Assembly (NCBI RefSeq): GCF_024054175.1
Contig: NZ_JAMXLA010000001.1
Coordinates: 1,643,930-1,707,929 of the forward strand
Direction: 5' to 3'
Source: Flavobacterium sp. NRK1
GTDB lineage: Bacteria; Bacteroidota; Bacteroidia; Flavobacteriales; Flavobacteriaceae
DNA: 64,000 nt
A model generated the notes under the pieces. The model did no database searches and had not been told where the DNA came from. It was given only the letters and a program-made list of their open reading frames with translations. Position numbers and translations under genes: made by a program. Positions 46,701 through 55,153 of this stretch are shown here, piece after piece (position 1 is the first letter of the stretch; each line of letters begins with the position of its first letter).

Positions 46701-46857
46701 TTACACTTACTCCCGGTAAACCCATGCCGTCATCGGCAGCAGTTACTTTACCTTTAACCATACTTTGTTGCGCAAATACGGTTGTAAAAGCAAGTGTAAA
46801 CAGAAATGATAAGCAAAAGGTAACCATCCTGTGCGGAATACAAATTTTACTTTTCAT
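43750..46857 (-). CDS. SusC/RagA-family TonB-dependent oligosaccharide transporter
   Basis: 1035 residues with a signal peptide and an N-terminal carboxypeptidase-regulatory-like domain (VKGKVTAADDGMGLPGVSVI). A TonB-box-like EEIVVVGYGTQKR, a plug domain (ATSALQGQSSGVSITS, VRGA-type NIRGAGTTGNSTPLYVVDGV) and a 22-strand barrel ending PRTYMIGLSANF complete the protein. It imports oligosaccharides across the outer membrane together with SusD. Only 46 bp from xylA, so sugar catabolism and uptake appear to share one transcript. Confidence 0.96.
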   Translation of the reverse strand: MKSKICIPHRMVTFCLSFLFTLAFTTVFAQQSMVKGKVTAADDGMGLPGVSVIEKGTTNSASTDLDGNFQIAVSPNATLVFSYIGFAAQEVAVNNQTTISVSLKSEASELEEIVVVGYGTQKRKVSSAATTVVSGKDLQQTNSIDATSALQGQSSGVSITSTSGQPGAGMVVNIRGAGTTGNSTPLYVVDGVIVDNGIGYLDPSIIERMDILKDAAAASIYGARAANGVILVTTKRGTEGKMNVSLNSYTGFQEVYKKLDLLNAKEYATIMNEARVNSGMTPLYTQQQINDMKNHDWQDDLFKDGALKQNHSLLISGGDKKATYNTGLSYYGQEGLIGSSTGQSQYDRISFTMNSTYKLRDYLRFGENFTYSNVKSKGIADDGIYNNSIRGFINTPPNYPTYNDDGTYGSSNISADITNPVGLLYYNNFNESKTNRYVGNIFTEVDLVKGLTFRTSFGIDVSDNAYRSFLPVYQLSSVSYNTISSVTQGNTNNFSWTWDNTIQYKASFGKHNLDLLAGTSARERISEFSSGTGKNLIFDDFKHAYLSNTTDKTLNTVTGGKSPYNIASLFGRLLYDYDNKYIITATIRRDGSSEFGPNNKYAVFPSFSGAWNIDRENFYSQDAKVLNKMKVRGSWGQNGNDQFARSFAYMSTISSYDKNYHFGTGDNEVPLQTGASPDYLSNPNLKWETSEQLNVGFDATLFTDFNLTFDYYNKKTKDWLVQSIAPEYAGAFAPYINGGDVTNKGFEIALGYTKSFGDDWRLSVNANFSHNKNEVTRIANANGIINGETNLLFQGLDEMNRVQEGQPIGFFYGLQTAGVFQNQAEIEAYAKDGSPIQPSAQPGDVKFVDRNNDGVINADDKTNIGDPNPDYYYGFNFQLNYKAFDLSVYTYGAGGNQIAYGVRDYSRPFYNYTTDVFSRWTGEGTSNSTPRVTYGTTDNGNYTKFSDLYIKDGDFFRIKTVTLGCDLAKLSNSIGENFSQLRLYFSANNLFTFTKYPGMDPEVGFGNVNQSWARGIDVGFYPQPRTYMIGLSANF

Positions 46858-46903
46858 AATTAATTAGAGTGTTTGGTTATTGTTGTTTTAGTTTTTGTTT
46901 CTC

Positions 46904-48229
46904 CTAGTAAGCATTGGCAACTATTTGTTCAAACAGTTCTTGTCTTCCGCTTACCGGTAGGGGTTCTCCACTTTGACGAGCAATTTCACTCAGTGTTTCC
47001 AGGGTAAGCTCTCCCTTTTCAAACTTAGCTCCATTACCACCATCAAATGATGCATAACGCTCATTGCGTAATTTTTTATAATCGGTGTTTTGCAAAATAT
47101 GGTCGGCAGCTATAAGACCTCTTGCAAATACATCCATACCCGATATGTGGGCAATAAATTTATCTTCAAGGTCTATTGAATTACGACGCACTTTAGCATC
47201 AAAATTAACTCCACCACCTTGTACTCCTCTGTTTTCAAGGAAAACAAGCATAGCCTGTGTAACTTCATAAACATCTATAGGGAACTGGTCTGTATCCCAT
47301 CCGTTTTGATAATCGCCGCGGTTAGCATCAATGCTGCCCAGCATTCCTGCATCTGCAGCAACCTGTAGTTCATGTTCAAAAGTGTGGCTTGCAAGCGTAG
47401 CATGGTTTACTTCTATGTTAAGCTTAAAGTCATTTTGTAATCCGTATGTTTTAATAAAGTTGATACATGTAGCCGAATCAAAATCGTATTGGTGCTTCAT
47501 AGGTTCCATTGGCTTAGGTTCAAGTAAAAAGTTGCCTTTAAAACCCTGTTTTCTTCCATAATCGCGGCAGGTAGCTAAAAAACGGCCTAAATGCTCTGTT
47601 TCACGTTTCATATTGGTATTTAAAAGGCTCATATAACCTTCACGTCCGCCCCAGAATACATAGTTTTCTCCACCAAGCGCAATAGTTGCATCCATTGCAA
47701 TTTTTACCTGTGCTCCTGCATAAGCAAGTACATCAAAATTTGGATTTGTAGCAGCGCCATTCATAAAACGTGGGTTGCTAAAAAGATTAGATGTTCCCCA
47801 AAGTAGTTTAATGCCGGTTTCCTGTTGCTTAATTTTAGCATACTCTACCATTTCCTGCACACGTTTTTCAAACTCGGCAAGGGTAGAAGCTTCATCTACC
47901 ATATCCACATCATGAAAGCAGTAATAAGGTATGCCAAGTTTAGACATGAACTCAAATCCTGCATCCATTTTTTCTTTCGCTCTTGCAATAACATTTTCAT
48001 GTTTATCCCATCCAAAAGTTTCGGTAGGACTACCAAACGGGTCGCCTCCTTTATTGTTTAGTGTATGCCAGTATGCCATGGCAAATTTAAAGTGGTCTTT
48101 TAGCGTTTTACCTGCTACCACACGGTTTTCATCATACCATTTAAAGGCCAGCGGATTTGTACTTTCCTTACCTTCATATTGTATCTTATCTATAGTACTA
48201 AAGAATGATTGATTTGTTGCTGTGCTCAT
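46904..48229 (-). CDS. xylA: Xylose isomerase
   Basis: 441 residues, the length of class II xylose isomerases. Signature parts include [54 protein letters not shown] (metal ligands) and [20 protein letters not shown]. It converts D-xylose to D-xylulose in the cytoplasm. Its start overlaps the end of xylB by 32 bp, implying translational coupling. Confidence 0.97.
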   Translation of the reverse strand: MSTATNQSFFSTIDKIQYEGKESTNPLAFKWYDENRVVAGKTLKDHFKFAMAYWHTLNNKGGDPFGSPTETFGWDKHENVIARAKEKMDAGFEFMSKLGIPYYCFHDVDMVDEASTLAEFEKRVQEMVEYAKIKQQETGIKLLWGTSNLFSNPRFMNGAATNPNFDVLAYAGAQVKIAMDATIALGGENYVFWGGREGYMSLLNTNMKRETEHLGRFLATCRDYGRKQGFKGNFLLEPKPMEPMKHQYDFDSATCINFIKTYGLQNDFKLNIEVNHATLASHTFEHELQVAADAGMLGSIDANRGDYQNGWDTDQFPIDVYEVTQAMLVFLENRGVQGGGVNFDAKVRRNSIDLEDKFIAHISGMDVFARGLIAADHILQNTDYKKLRNERYASFDGGNGAKFEKGELTLETLSEIARQSGEPLPVSGRQELFEQIVANAY

Positions 48230-49724
48230 TGTGTTGAATTATATTAATAGTGTTTTTCCATTGCTCATATATCTCCCCATATTGCTGTCTCAAAGCCGCG
48301 TTAGGTTCAATGCGGTCTATGCATGTAAGGCTTTCAAAAGCTTCGTTTAGCGTATTAAAATATCCATAGCCATAGGCAGCGCCGCGTGCGGCTCCATCTG
48401 CTCCGGCAGTATTGTAAAGTTCTACTGTGGTTTGTGTTGTATTGGCGAAAATTTCCCTAAAGACAGGGCTTAAAAACAGGTTGGCTTTACCGGCGCGCAC
48501 TACATCGCCCGATGCCCCTACAGATTTCATTACATCAAAACCATAATTCATGGCAAACACAATACCCTCACACGCAGAGCGCACCAGGTGTGAAGATTGA
48601 TGAATATTGAAATTGAGGTTTTGTATGCCCGATGTTGCCTGCTTATTATTAAAAATGCGCTCAACGCCATTACCGAAAGGATAAAAACGAAGTCCTTCAC
48701 TTCCTACAGGTGCTTTAGCAGCTTCTGCATTTAGTTTTTCGTAAGATACAAGCTCGTTGCTTCCTATCGACATTATTCTGCGTAGCCATTGGTATAATAT
48801 GCCCGAACCGTTTATGCAAAGCATTACGCCATTGCGTTTTTCCTGTTCGGTGTTATTTACGTGTAAAAAAGTGTTTATGCGGTTATTAGCATCATAAGTG
48901 TCATTATCGCTAACCGCATATACTACTGCAGATGTTCCTGCTGTAGTTGCTATTTCGCCCGGGCGAAGTACATTTAAAGACAATGCATTATTAGGCTGAT
49001 CACCGGCACGGTAAGTGATTTTTACATTTGGGCTAAGTCCAAGCTCCGAAGCTACTGTTGCATCTATATCTGCCTGATGGCCAAAATTGGCAACAATTTC
49101 AGGAACCAGGCTTTCCGGTAGTTCCATAGCGTCTAAAACTTCGGTAGCAAGTCGTCCTTTTGAAAAATTCCATAAGGCTGCTTCAGATAGTCCTGAAGTA
49201 CTGGTTTGGGCTTTGCCCGATAGTTTTGCTGCTATAAAATCGCCTGGAAGCATAAAATAAGCTGCTTTTGCAAAAACCTCAGGCTCATTATCTTTTACCC
49301 ATTTTAGTTTAGAAGCCGTAAAGTTACCCGGACTGCCTAAAATTATTTTCTGGGCATTTTCATGACCCATAAGATCATAAATAGTATCGCCTGTTTCTGC
49401 AGCACGGCTGTCACACCATATTATCGACGGGCGAACAGGGTTTAGTTGTGCATCTGTAAGCACAAGACCATGCATTTGATACGCAATACCTATGCCTGCT
49501 ATACGCTTAAGGTCTATATTATGTTTTGCATTAAGCTGTCTTATCCCTGTTTTAACATATTGCCACCAAAGGTTAGGATCTTGTTCTGCCCATCCAAATT
49601 TTGGAGCTATAATATCCATCTCAAAATCAGGGACACTGACTGAAGCCAAAATACTTCCTTTTTCGGCATCGAGAACCGAAAATTTTATTGATGAGCTTCC
49701 TAAATCTATCCCTAAAAAGTACAT
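48198..49724 (-). CDS. xylB: Xylulokinase (FGGY family)
   Basis: 508 residues. The N-terminal ATPase motif [20 protein letters not shown], the substrate strand [12 protein letters not shown] and the second motif [15 protein letters not shown] with [12 protein letters not shown] fit xylulokinases. It phosphorylates D-xylulose for the pentose phosphate pathway. It is the first gene of the minus-strand run; its promoter must lie in the 242-bp gap shared with the Nudix-type regulator. Confidence 0.95.
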   Translation of the reverse strand: MYFLGIDLGSSSIKFSVLDAEKGSILASVSVPDFEMDIIAPKFGWAEQDPNLWWQYVKTGIRQLNAKHNIDLKRIAGIGIAYQMHGLVLTDAQLNPVRPSIIWCDSRAAETGDTIYDLMGHENAQKIILGSPGNFTASKLKWVKDNEPEVFAKAAYFMLPGDFIAAKLSGKAQTSTSGLSEAALWNFSKGRLATEVLDAMELPESLVPEIVANFGHQADIDATVASELGLSPNVKITYRAGDQPNNALSLNVLRPGEIATTAGTSAVVYAVSDNDTYDANNRINTFLHVNNTEQEKRNGVMLCINGSGILYQWLRRIMSIGSNELVSYEKLNAEAAKAPVGSEGLRFYPFGNGVERIFNNKQATSGIQNLNFNIHQSSHLVRSACEGIVFAMNYGFDVMKSVGASGDVVRAGKANLFLSPVFREIFANTTQTTVELYNTAGADGAARGAAYGYGYFNTLNEAFESLTCIDRIEPNAALRQQYGEIYEQWKNTINIIQHNEHSNKSIIL

Positions 49725-49966
49725 ACGGTAGTTATTTTATTATTGTAAATTAATTATTAAGAAATTTCAGCGGCTAATATACTACAACGATTTTTCTTAT
49801 GGTTAATTTGACCACAAGTATAAAACATTATTTTCATATTAACAAAATATTAAGTGAAAAAATTAATTATTACCATTTGTGGCTTAGTATGTTAGCATAT
49901 GTTTAAAAAATAAGGGATGTTGGTTATTTTGAAAAAATGCCTATATTCGTTGGGATTTAATTGAAA
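49725..49966. promoter_or_regulatory. Divergent promoter region of xylB and the Nudix-type regulator
   Basis: For the regulator, TTGG (49920-49923), an 18-base spacer and TATATTCG (49942-49949) give a near-consensus Bacteroidota promoter very close to the ATG. Two related words, TTTGACCACAAGT (49808-49820) and CCATTTGTGGC (49873-49883), share TTGTGG on opposite strands and could be operator half-sites. The operator reading is weak. Confidence 0.35.
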
Positions 49967-50689
49967 ATGATGGTAAAAAAAATTATAGATAAGGAATCCG
50001 GAAAAGTAACTGAACGTTCGGTAATGAATGCCATCACAATTGACTCTGTTGTTTTTGGCTTTGATAAAGGTAGTCTTGAGGTATTGCTCGTTGAGCATGC
50101 CGAAGGTATTCGCAAAGGAGAATGGGGTCTTCCGGGAGGATGGATACATGAAAATGAAAGCATAGATAATGCAGCTCACCGACTATTAGCAGACCTGACC
50201 GGACTTGATAATATTTACCTTGAACAGCTCAAAGCATTTGGTGAACCAAACCGTTTCCCGTTGGGGCGTGTTATTACAATAGGTTACTATGCTCTTGTAA
50301 AAAGAGAAGATTATAATATTAAAGCCGGTTTTACCGCATCTGATGCTAAATGGTATAAAATTGCCGATGTGCCTAATCTTATTTACGACCATAACGAAAT
50401 ATTGAATTATAGCCTGCTTAATCTTAGAACACGCGTGCGCCAGGCTCCTATTGGGTTTAACCTTCTGCCTGAAAAATTTACTTTATTTGAGCTGATGCAG
50501 CTTTATGAAGAAATTTTGGGTGTGGAAATGGATAAATCTAATTTCAGAAGAAAAATACTCCGTATGAAACTGCTTGTGCCTCTTGATGAAAAACAAAAAG
50601 ATGTTTCGCACCGTGCTGCTCAGCTTTATGAATTTGATCCCAAAATCTATGAAAAGCTTACTAAAAAAGGATTCAATTTTGAATTTTAG
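49967..50689 (+). CDS. Nudix-fold transcriptional regulator (NrtR/AraR type), likely xylose-responsive
   Basis: About 240 residues from the ATG at 49967; an upstream TTG at 49961 is the longest but less likely start. The N-terminal Nudix fold (VVFGFDKGSLEVLLVEHAEG, GEWGLPGGWIHENESIDNAA) has an eroded Nudix box: the catalytic REUxEE positions read RLLADL, so hydrolysis is unlikely. The C-terminal ~80 residues form a winged helix (FTLFELMQLYEEILG...KSNFRRKILRM). Bacteroidota use such proteins as sensors of pentoses (the AraR group). Its position divergent from xylB-xylA makes it the likely regulator. Confidence 0.85.
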   Translation: MMVKKIIDKESGKVTERSVMNAITIDSVVFGFDKGSLEVLLVEHAEGIRKGEWGLPGGWIHENESIDNAAHRLLADLTGLDNIYLEQLKAFGEPNRFPLGRVITIGYYALVKREDYNIKAGFTASDAKWYKIADVPNLIYDHNEILNYSLLNLRTRVRQAPIGFNLLPEKFTLFELMQLYEEILGVEMDKSNFRRKILRMKLLVPLDEKQKDVSHRAAQLYEFDPKIYEKLTKKGFNFEF

Positions 50690-50692
50690 ATA

Positions 50693-50731
50693 AAAGGAAC
50701 TTCGGATTATATATTCCGGAGTTCCTTTTTT
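50693..50731. terminator. Bidirectional terminator
   Basis: AAAAGGAACTTCGGA...TCCGGAGTTCCTTTTT is a long stem between convergent regulator genes. Confidence 0.92.
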
Positions 50732-51728
50732 AAAGTGAGCCTCTTTCAATAAGCTTGCTTTTATTTTCAATCTGTCTTTTATCCTGATGAATGATCATTT
50801 CGGCAAGCAAACGTCCCATTTCCATAAAATCTGTAGAAATGGTTGTAATGCCATTACTTACAACCTTTTTTAATGGAGTATCATTATAGGATATAATGCC
50901 GATATCTTTTCCTATAGTGAAATTTTGAGCTTTAGCCTGTTCAATAACGCTAACTAAATGACGGTCGTTAGGTATTACATATACTTCACCGGATGTTAGT
51001 GTACGGTTTTCAAAATCGGAAATAATAGCATGTTTATAGCCGTTGTTGATACAAAAATTTGTAAAGCCTTCTGCAATGCCTGGTGGTTGTTTAAATGCCG
51101 GGAAAATGAGTATGAGCTTTTTGTACTTTTTTAGTTTTTCTATGCCTACGGTAAGGCCATCATAAATATTTTTTATAAAGTTTTGATGTACCGAAGGGTA
51201 GTTTTTAAGTTCAGAATTAGTTTGATCTAATATATATACATCATTTTTAGGCAGGGTTTTTATACTGTCTGCCGCACCATTAAGTGTAGTGGGCATAATA
51301 ATATACTTGGTGTAATCACCATTATTTTCATTGATTAGTTTTTTAAATACATCAATACTGAAGTAGTGAAAAAAAATATCTACCTGAGCTCTGTTATCCA
51401 TGGTTTCAATAAACGAATTATAGAGATCTTCCTTAAATGAATTAAATTCATCAAACAGCAAAAATATGCGCTGTTCAAAACTAAATTCCTCACTCTTTAT
51501 ATAATATCCCTTTCCAAGCCTGGCATATATTATCCCTCTTTTCTTGAGCTCGTCATATGCCATTAATACAGTATCTCTGGATAGTGAAAATTCAAGCGCT
51601 ACCTTATTAACGGAAGGCAGCTTATCGCCTTTTTTAAGCCGCTTTTCTGCAATGCCTGTTTCTATAGACAGTATGATCTGTTTATACTTCGGTAAGCTTA
51701 GCTTATTGTCAATAGTAATTATTTTCAT
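50730..51728 (-). CDS. GntR-family regulator with LacI-type sugar-binding domain
   Basis: 332 residues. Residues ~10-75 are a GntR winged helix (KGDKLPSVNKVALEFSLSRD, YARLGKGYYI). Residues ~90-325 resemble a periplasmic-binding-protein-like sensor (KLILIFPAFKQPPGIAEGF, GKDIGIISYNDTPLKKVVSN). This combination is common among Bacteroidota regulators of sugar use. It is divergent from galM-galK-galT and probably represses them until a sugar ligand binds. Confidence 0.88.
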   Translation of the reverse strand: MKIITIDNKLSLPKYKQIILSIETGIAEKRLKKGDKLPSVNKVALEFSLSRDTVLMAYDELKKRGIIYARLGKGYYIKSEEFSFEQRIFLLFDEFNSFKEDLYNSFIETMDNRAQVDIFFHYFSIDVFKKLINENNGDYTKYIIMPTTLNGAADSIKTLPKNDVYILDQTNSELKNYPSVHQNFIKNIYDGLTVGIEKLKKYKKLILIFPAFKQPPGIAEGFTNFCINNGYKHAIISDFENRTLTSGEVYVIPNDRHLVSVIEQAKAQNFTIGKDIGIISYNDTPLKKVVSNGITTISTDFMEMGRLLAEMIIHQDKRQIENKSKLIERGSL

Positions 51729-51738
51729 AATAATGTAA

Positions 51739-51805
51739 ACTGGTGGCTAATATACAAAAACTGGTAGGTACCGGTATGATGCATTGGCATTAACTTTTAT
51801 TTTTG
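51739..51805 (+). promoter_or_regulatory. Candidate operator and promoter of the galactose operon
   Basis: ACTGGTAGGTACCGGT (51760-51775) is a one-mismatch palindrome, and a further ACTGGTGG half-site lies at 51739-51746. TATTTTTG (51798-51805) matches the TAnnTTTG promoter box 23 bp before the galM ATG. The palindrome is the most likely binding site of the divergent GntR-type protein. Confidence 0.5.
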
Positions 51806-51827
51806 GCGATGATTCTATAAAAAAATA

Positions 51828-52883
51828 ATGGAAAAAAATCATATTTCACATTTTTCGGGTAATAGTATTGCGAAATTATTTGGCACCCTACAAAATGGCA
51901 CTGAGGTTTACTCTTACACACTTTCTAATGGTAAAGGATTGGAAGTTAGTTTTATAAATTATGGAGCTGCAATAACTTCGTTAATTGTTACAGGTAAGAA
52001 TGGAGAAAAGACCGATGTGGTTTTGGGGTTTGATACGCTTGAGAGTTATGTAGAATCATATAATCTGCCAAGTCCACCTTATTTTGGGGCTGTTATAGGC
52101 AGATATGCCGGGCGTATTGCTAATGGGCAATTTGCCATTGATGGACAGCAATTTAAACTGAATAAAAATCTTGGAAATAACACATTACATGGGGGTAAAT
52201 CAGGATTTTGCAATGTAGTGTGGAGTGTTAAAGAAATAATTCAGGAGGGAGATAGTGCTGCTATAGTATTTTCTTATACAAGTCCTGACGGAGAGGAGCA
52301 TTTTCCGGGTGAGCTTAAAACAGAAGTGAAATATACACTTACACCTGATAATGAAATTGTAATAGAATATAATGCTGAAAGCAGTGAAGATACTGTTATA
52401 AACCTTACACAGCATAGTTACTTTAATCTTGACGGACATAAACATGATGTTTTAAGTCAGCAACTTATGGTAAACAGTGCAACATTAATAGATATTACCA
52501 ACGATGGCATACCGACCGGAAAATATATTGAAACCAGCGAAAAAGGATTTGATTTTAAAACGCCTGTGGCTTGTCCGGGCAAAATAGATAATTCGTTTGT
52601 GCTTTCATCTATGGAGCAACCGGCAGCCACACTTTTTAGTGAAAAGACCGGACTTAAAATGACTGTATTTACAGATCAGCCTTCGGTACATATTTATGTA
52701 GGAGGTAATTGTTTTGACAGGATTACAGGTAAAGATGGCGCGGCTTATCATCCGCATAGCGGAATTTGTTTTGAAACACAAAATTATCCTGATGCACCAA
52801 ATCATGATAATTTTCCTTCTGCGATTTTACGTAAAGGAGAACAATATATACAAAAGACTATGTGGAAATTTGAGGAGCTATAA
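51828..52883 (+). CDS. galM: Aldose 1-epimerase (galactose mutarotase)
   Basis: 351 residues. The motifs NYGAAITSLIV, GAVIGRYAGRIANGQF, the catalytic-His strand TQHSYFNLDGH and the catalytic-Glu strand GICFETQNYPDAPNH fit GalM. It converts beta-D-galactose to the alpha form used by galactokinase. No signal peptide, so cytoplasmic. galK follows after 24 bp. Confidence 0.94.
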   Translation: MEKNHISHFSGNSIAKLFGTLQNGTEVYSYTLSNGKGLEVSFINYGAAITSLIVTGKNGEKTDVVLGFDTLESYVESYNLPSPPYFGAVIGRYAGRIANGQFAIDGQQFKLNKNLGNNTLHGGKSGFCNVVWSVKEIIQEGDSAAIVFSYTSPDGEEHFPGELKTEVKYTLTPDNEIVIEYNAESSEDTVINLTQHSYFNLDGHKHDVLSQQLMVNSATLIDITNDGIPTGKYIETSEKGFDFKTPVACPGKIDNSFVLSSMEQPAATLFSEKTGLKMTVFTDQPSVHIYVGGNCFDRITGKDGAAYHPHSGICFETQNYPDAPNHDNFPSAILRKGEQYIQKTMWKFEEL

Positions 52884-52907
52884 AATACCCTTTAGGTAAA
52901 TATTATA

Positions 52908-54077
52908 ATGAAAAAGAAATTAGTAAAAGGAGTAACAGATTATTTTAAAGAATCGTTTAAAACAGGACCCCAACATATTTTTTTGTCTCCGGGCAGAATA
53001 AATGTTATTGGGGAACATGTAGATTATAACGATGGCTTTGTATTGCCGGCTGCGATTAACAAATATATTTGTTTTGCAGTTTCAGAATCAGGTACTTCTC
53101 AATGTACATTTATTGCAAAAGACCTTAACGAAACGTATTCATTTGATTTAAATGACGATTTAAAGCCTACAGATATTATGTGGGCTAATTATATTTTGGG
53201 TGTTTTATATCAATTAAAAGAGCGCACCAGCAATCTTAAAGGTATAAATGTTGTTTTTAGCAGCACTATACCCATGGGCGCGGGCTTATCATCATCGGCA
53301 GCACTTGAATGTGGTGTTGGTTATGTATTTAATTATATGTTTGATATTGGCCTGAGCAAAGAAGATATTGCACTTATCGGACAAAAATCAGAACATACAT
53401 TTGTTGGGGTTAACTGCGGTATAATGGATCAATTTGCCAGTGTTTTTGGTAAAAAGAACAGCGTAATAAAACTGGATTGTAATTCACTGGAATATGAATA
53501 TCATAAAGCTGACTTTAAAGAATATTCGCTATTATTGCTTGACAGCAATGTAAAACACACCCATCTTACATCCGGTTATAATACCCGCCGTCAAGAAGTC
53601 GAGCAGGGATTAGCCATACTTAAAGAAGCTTATCCGGGTATTAAAACATTTCGTGATTGTAACGAAGAGCAGGTATTGGCACTTCGTGAAAAATTGGGAG
53701 AAACCATATACAAACGCTGCCATTTTGTGGTTCAGGAAATACAAAGGGTACTTGATGCAGTAGAAGCACTTGAAGCTTCAGATTTTAATAAATTAGGAGC
53801 GCTTATGTTTGCAACCCATGAAGGACTAAGTAAAGAATATGAAGTAAGCTGCGATGAGATTGACTTTTTAGTAGATGCTGTAAGACAGGATGAAAATGTA
53901 CTTGGTTCGCGAATGATGGGTGGCGGTTTTGGCGGCTGTTCTATCAATCTTGTAAAAAAGGGAAGTGAAAATAGTATTATAGAACGCATTAAAGCCGAAT
54001 ATAAAGCCAAATTTGGCATTACCATGAAAGCGTATAAAATTAAAATTTCAAAAGGCACAAGCCTTTACAAAAGATAA
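52908..54077 (+). CDS. galK: Galactokinase
   Basis: 389 residues. The galactokinase signature GRINVIGEHVDYNDGFVLPA, the GHMP ATP-binding loop PMGAGLSSSAALE and the C-terminal RMMGGGFGGCSINL are all present. It makes galactose 1-phosphate from galactose and ATP. The gap to galT is one base. Confidence 0.97.
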   Translation: MKKKLVKGVTDYFKESFKTGPQHIFLSPGRINVIGEHVDYNDGFVLPAAINKYICFAVSESGTSQCTFIAKDLNETYSFDLNDDLKPTDIMWANYILGVLYQLKERTSNLKGINVVFSSTIPMGAGLSSSAALECGVGYVFNYMFDIGLSKEDIALIGQKSEHTFVGVNCGIMDQFASVFGKKNSVIKLDCNSLEYEYHKADFKEYSLLLLDSNVKHTHLTSGYNTRRQEVEQGLAILKEAYPGIKTFRDCNEEQVLALREKLGETIYKRCHFVVQEIQRVLDAVEALEASDFNKLGALMFATHEGLSKEYEVSCDEIDFLVDAVRQDENVLGSRMMGGGFGGCSINLVKKGSENSIIERIKAEYKAKFGITMKAYKIKISKGTSLYKR

Positions 54078-54078
54078 T

Positions 54079-55131
54079 ATGCAGCAATTTGATAATAATG
54101 AGCATCCGCACAGGCGCTATAATCCTTTAACAGGAGAATGGGTGCTGGTATCGCCACACAGGTCTAAAAGACCGTGGCAGGGGCAAAAGGAAGCTGCCTC
54201 AAATACTGCATTGCCAGCTTATGATCCTGAATGTTATTTGTGTGCCGGCAACATCCGTTCTAATGGTGTGAGGAATGATGAATATACCGATATTTTTGTT
54301 TTTAATAACGATTTCCCTTCCTTGCTTACAGATGAAGTTTCAACGCAAGAGAACAGTAGTTCTTTATTTCAGCTTAAGCCGGAAAGGGGTATAAACAAAG
54401 TAATTTGTTTTTCGCCAAGGCATGACCTTACCATTCCTGAAATGGAAATAAGCGCATTGGTTAAGGTGGTAGAAACCTGGAAAGAACAGTACACAGAACT
54501 TGGTAGTAAAGACTTTATAAACCACGTACAGATTTTTGAAAATAAAGGTAGTGTAATGGGATGCAGCAATCCGCACCCGCATGGGCAAATATGGGCGCAG
54601 TCATCATTACCTACGCTTGTTGAAAAAACACAGGCAAATTTGTTAGATTACTACGAAAAAAACGGTAAAAGCCTGCTTGCAGATTATCTCGCAGAAGAGC
54701 TTACTAAAAAAGAGCGAATTGTAGTCGAAAATGAGCATTTTGCAGTTGTAGTTCCTTTTTGGGCTACCTGGCCTTATGAAACAATGATTATAAGCAAAAG
54801 GCATTTTGGAGCTATTACTGAAATGACAGCGGAAGAAACGCTGGCATTTGCCGAAATATTAAAAAGGATTACCGTAAAATATGACAACCTTTTTGAAACC
54901 TCTTTCCCATATTCTTCCGGAATACACCAAAAACCTACCGATGGAAAGCCGCATCATGAATGGCATTTCCATATGCATTTTTACCCGCCATTACTTCGTT
55001 CGGCTTCTGTAAAGAAATTTATGGTAGGATATGAAATGATGGCAGAGGCGCAGAGGGATATATCTCCTGAAAAAAGTGCCGAAATTTTAAGGAATCTCCC
55101 TGAAATACATTACAAGCAAAAAACTATATAA
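54079..55131 (+). CDS. galT: UDP-glucose--hexose-1-phosphate uridylyltransferase
   Basis: 350 residues. The family features are CYLCAGN (zinc-binding Cys pair), the active-site SNPHPHGQIWAQ with the uridylylated His, and the late HHEWHFHMHFYPP. It exchanges UMP between UDP-glucose and galactose 1-phosphate (Leloir pathway). No galE is visible in the window, so the epimerase must lie elsewhere. Confidence 0.96.
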   Translation: MQQFDNNEHPHRRYNPLTGEWVLVSPHRSKRPWQGQKEAASNTALPAYDPECYLCAGNIRSNGVRNDEYTDIFVFNNDFPSLLTDEVSTQENSSSLFQLKPERGINKVICFSPRHDLTIPEMEISALVKVVETWKEQYTELGSKDFINHVQIFENKGSVMGCSNPHPHGQIWAQSSLPTLVEKTQANLLDYYEKNGKSLLADYLAEELTKKERIVVENEHFAVVVPFWATWPYETMIISKRHFGAITEMTAEETLAFAEILKRITVKYDNLFETSFPYSSGIHQKPTDGKPHHEWHFHMHFYPPLLRSASVKKFMVGYEMMAEAQRDISPEKSAEILRNLPEIHYKQKTI

Positions 55132-55153
55132 CTGAATTCACACACATGAAATT

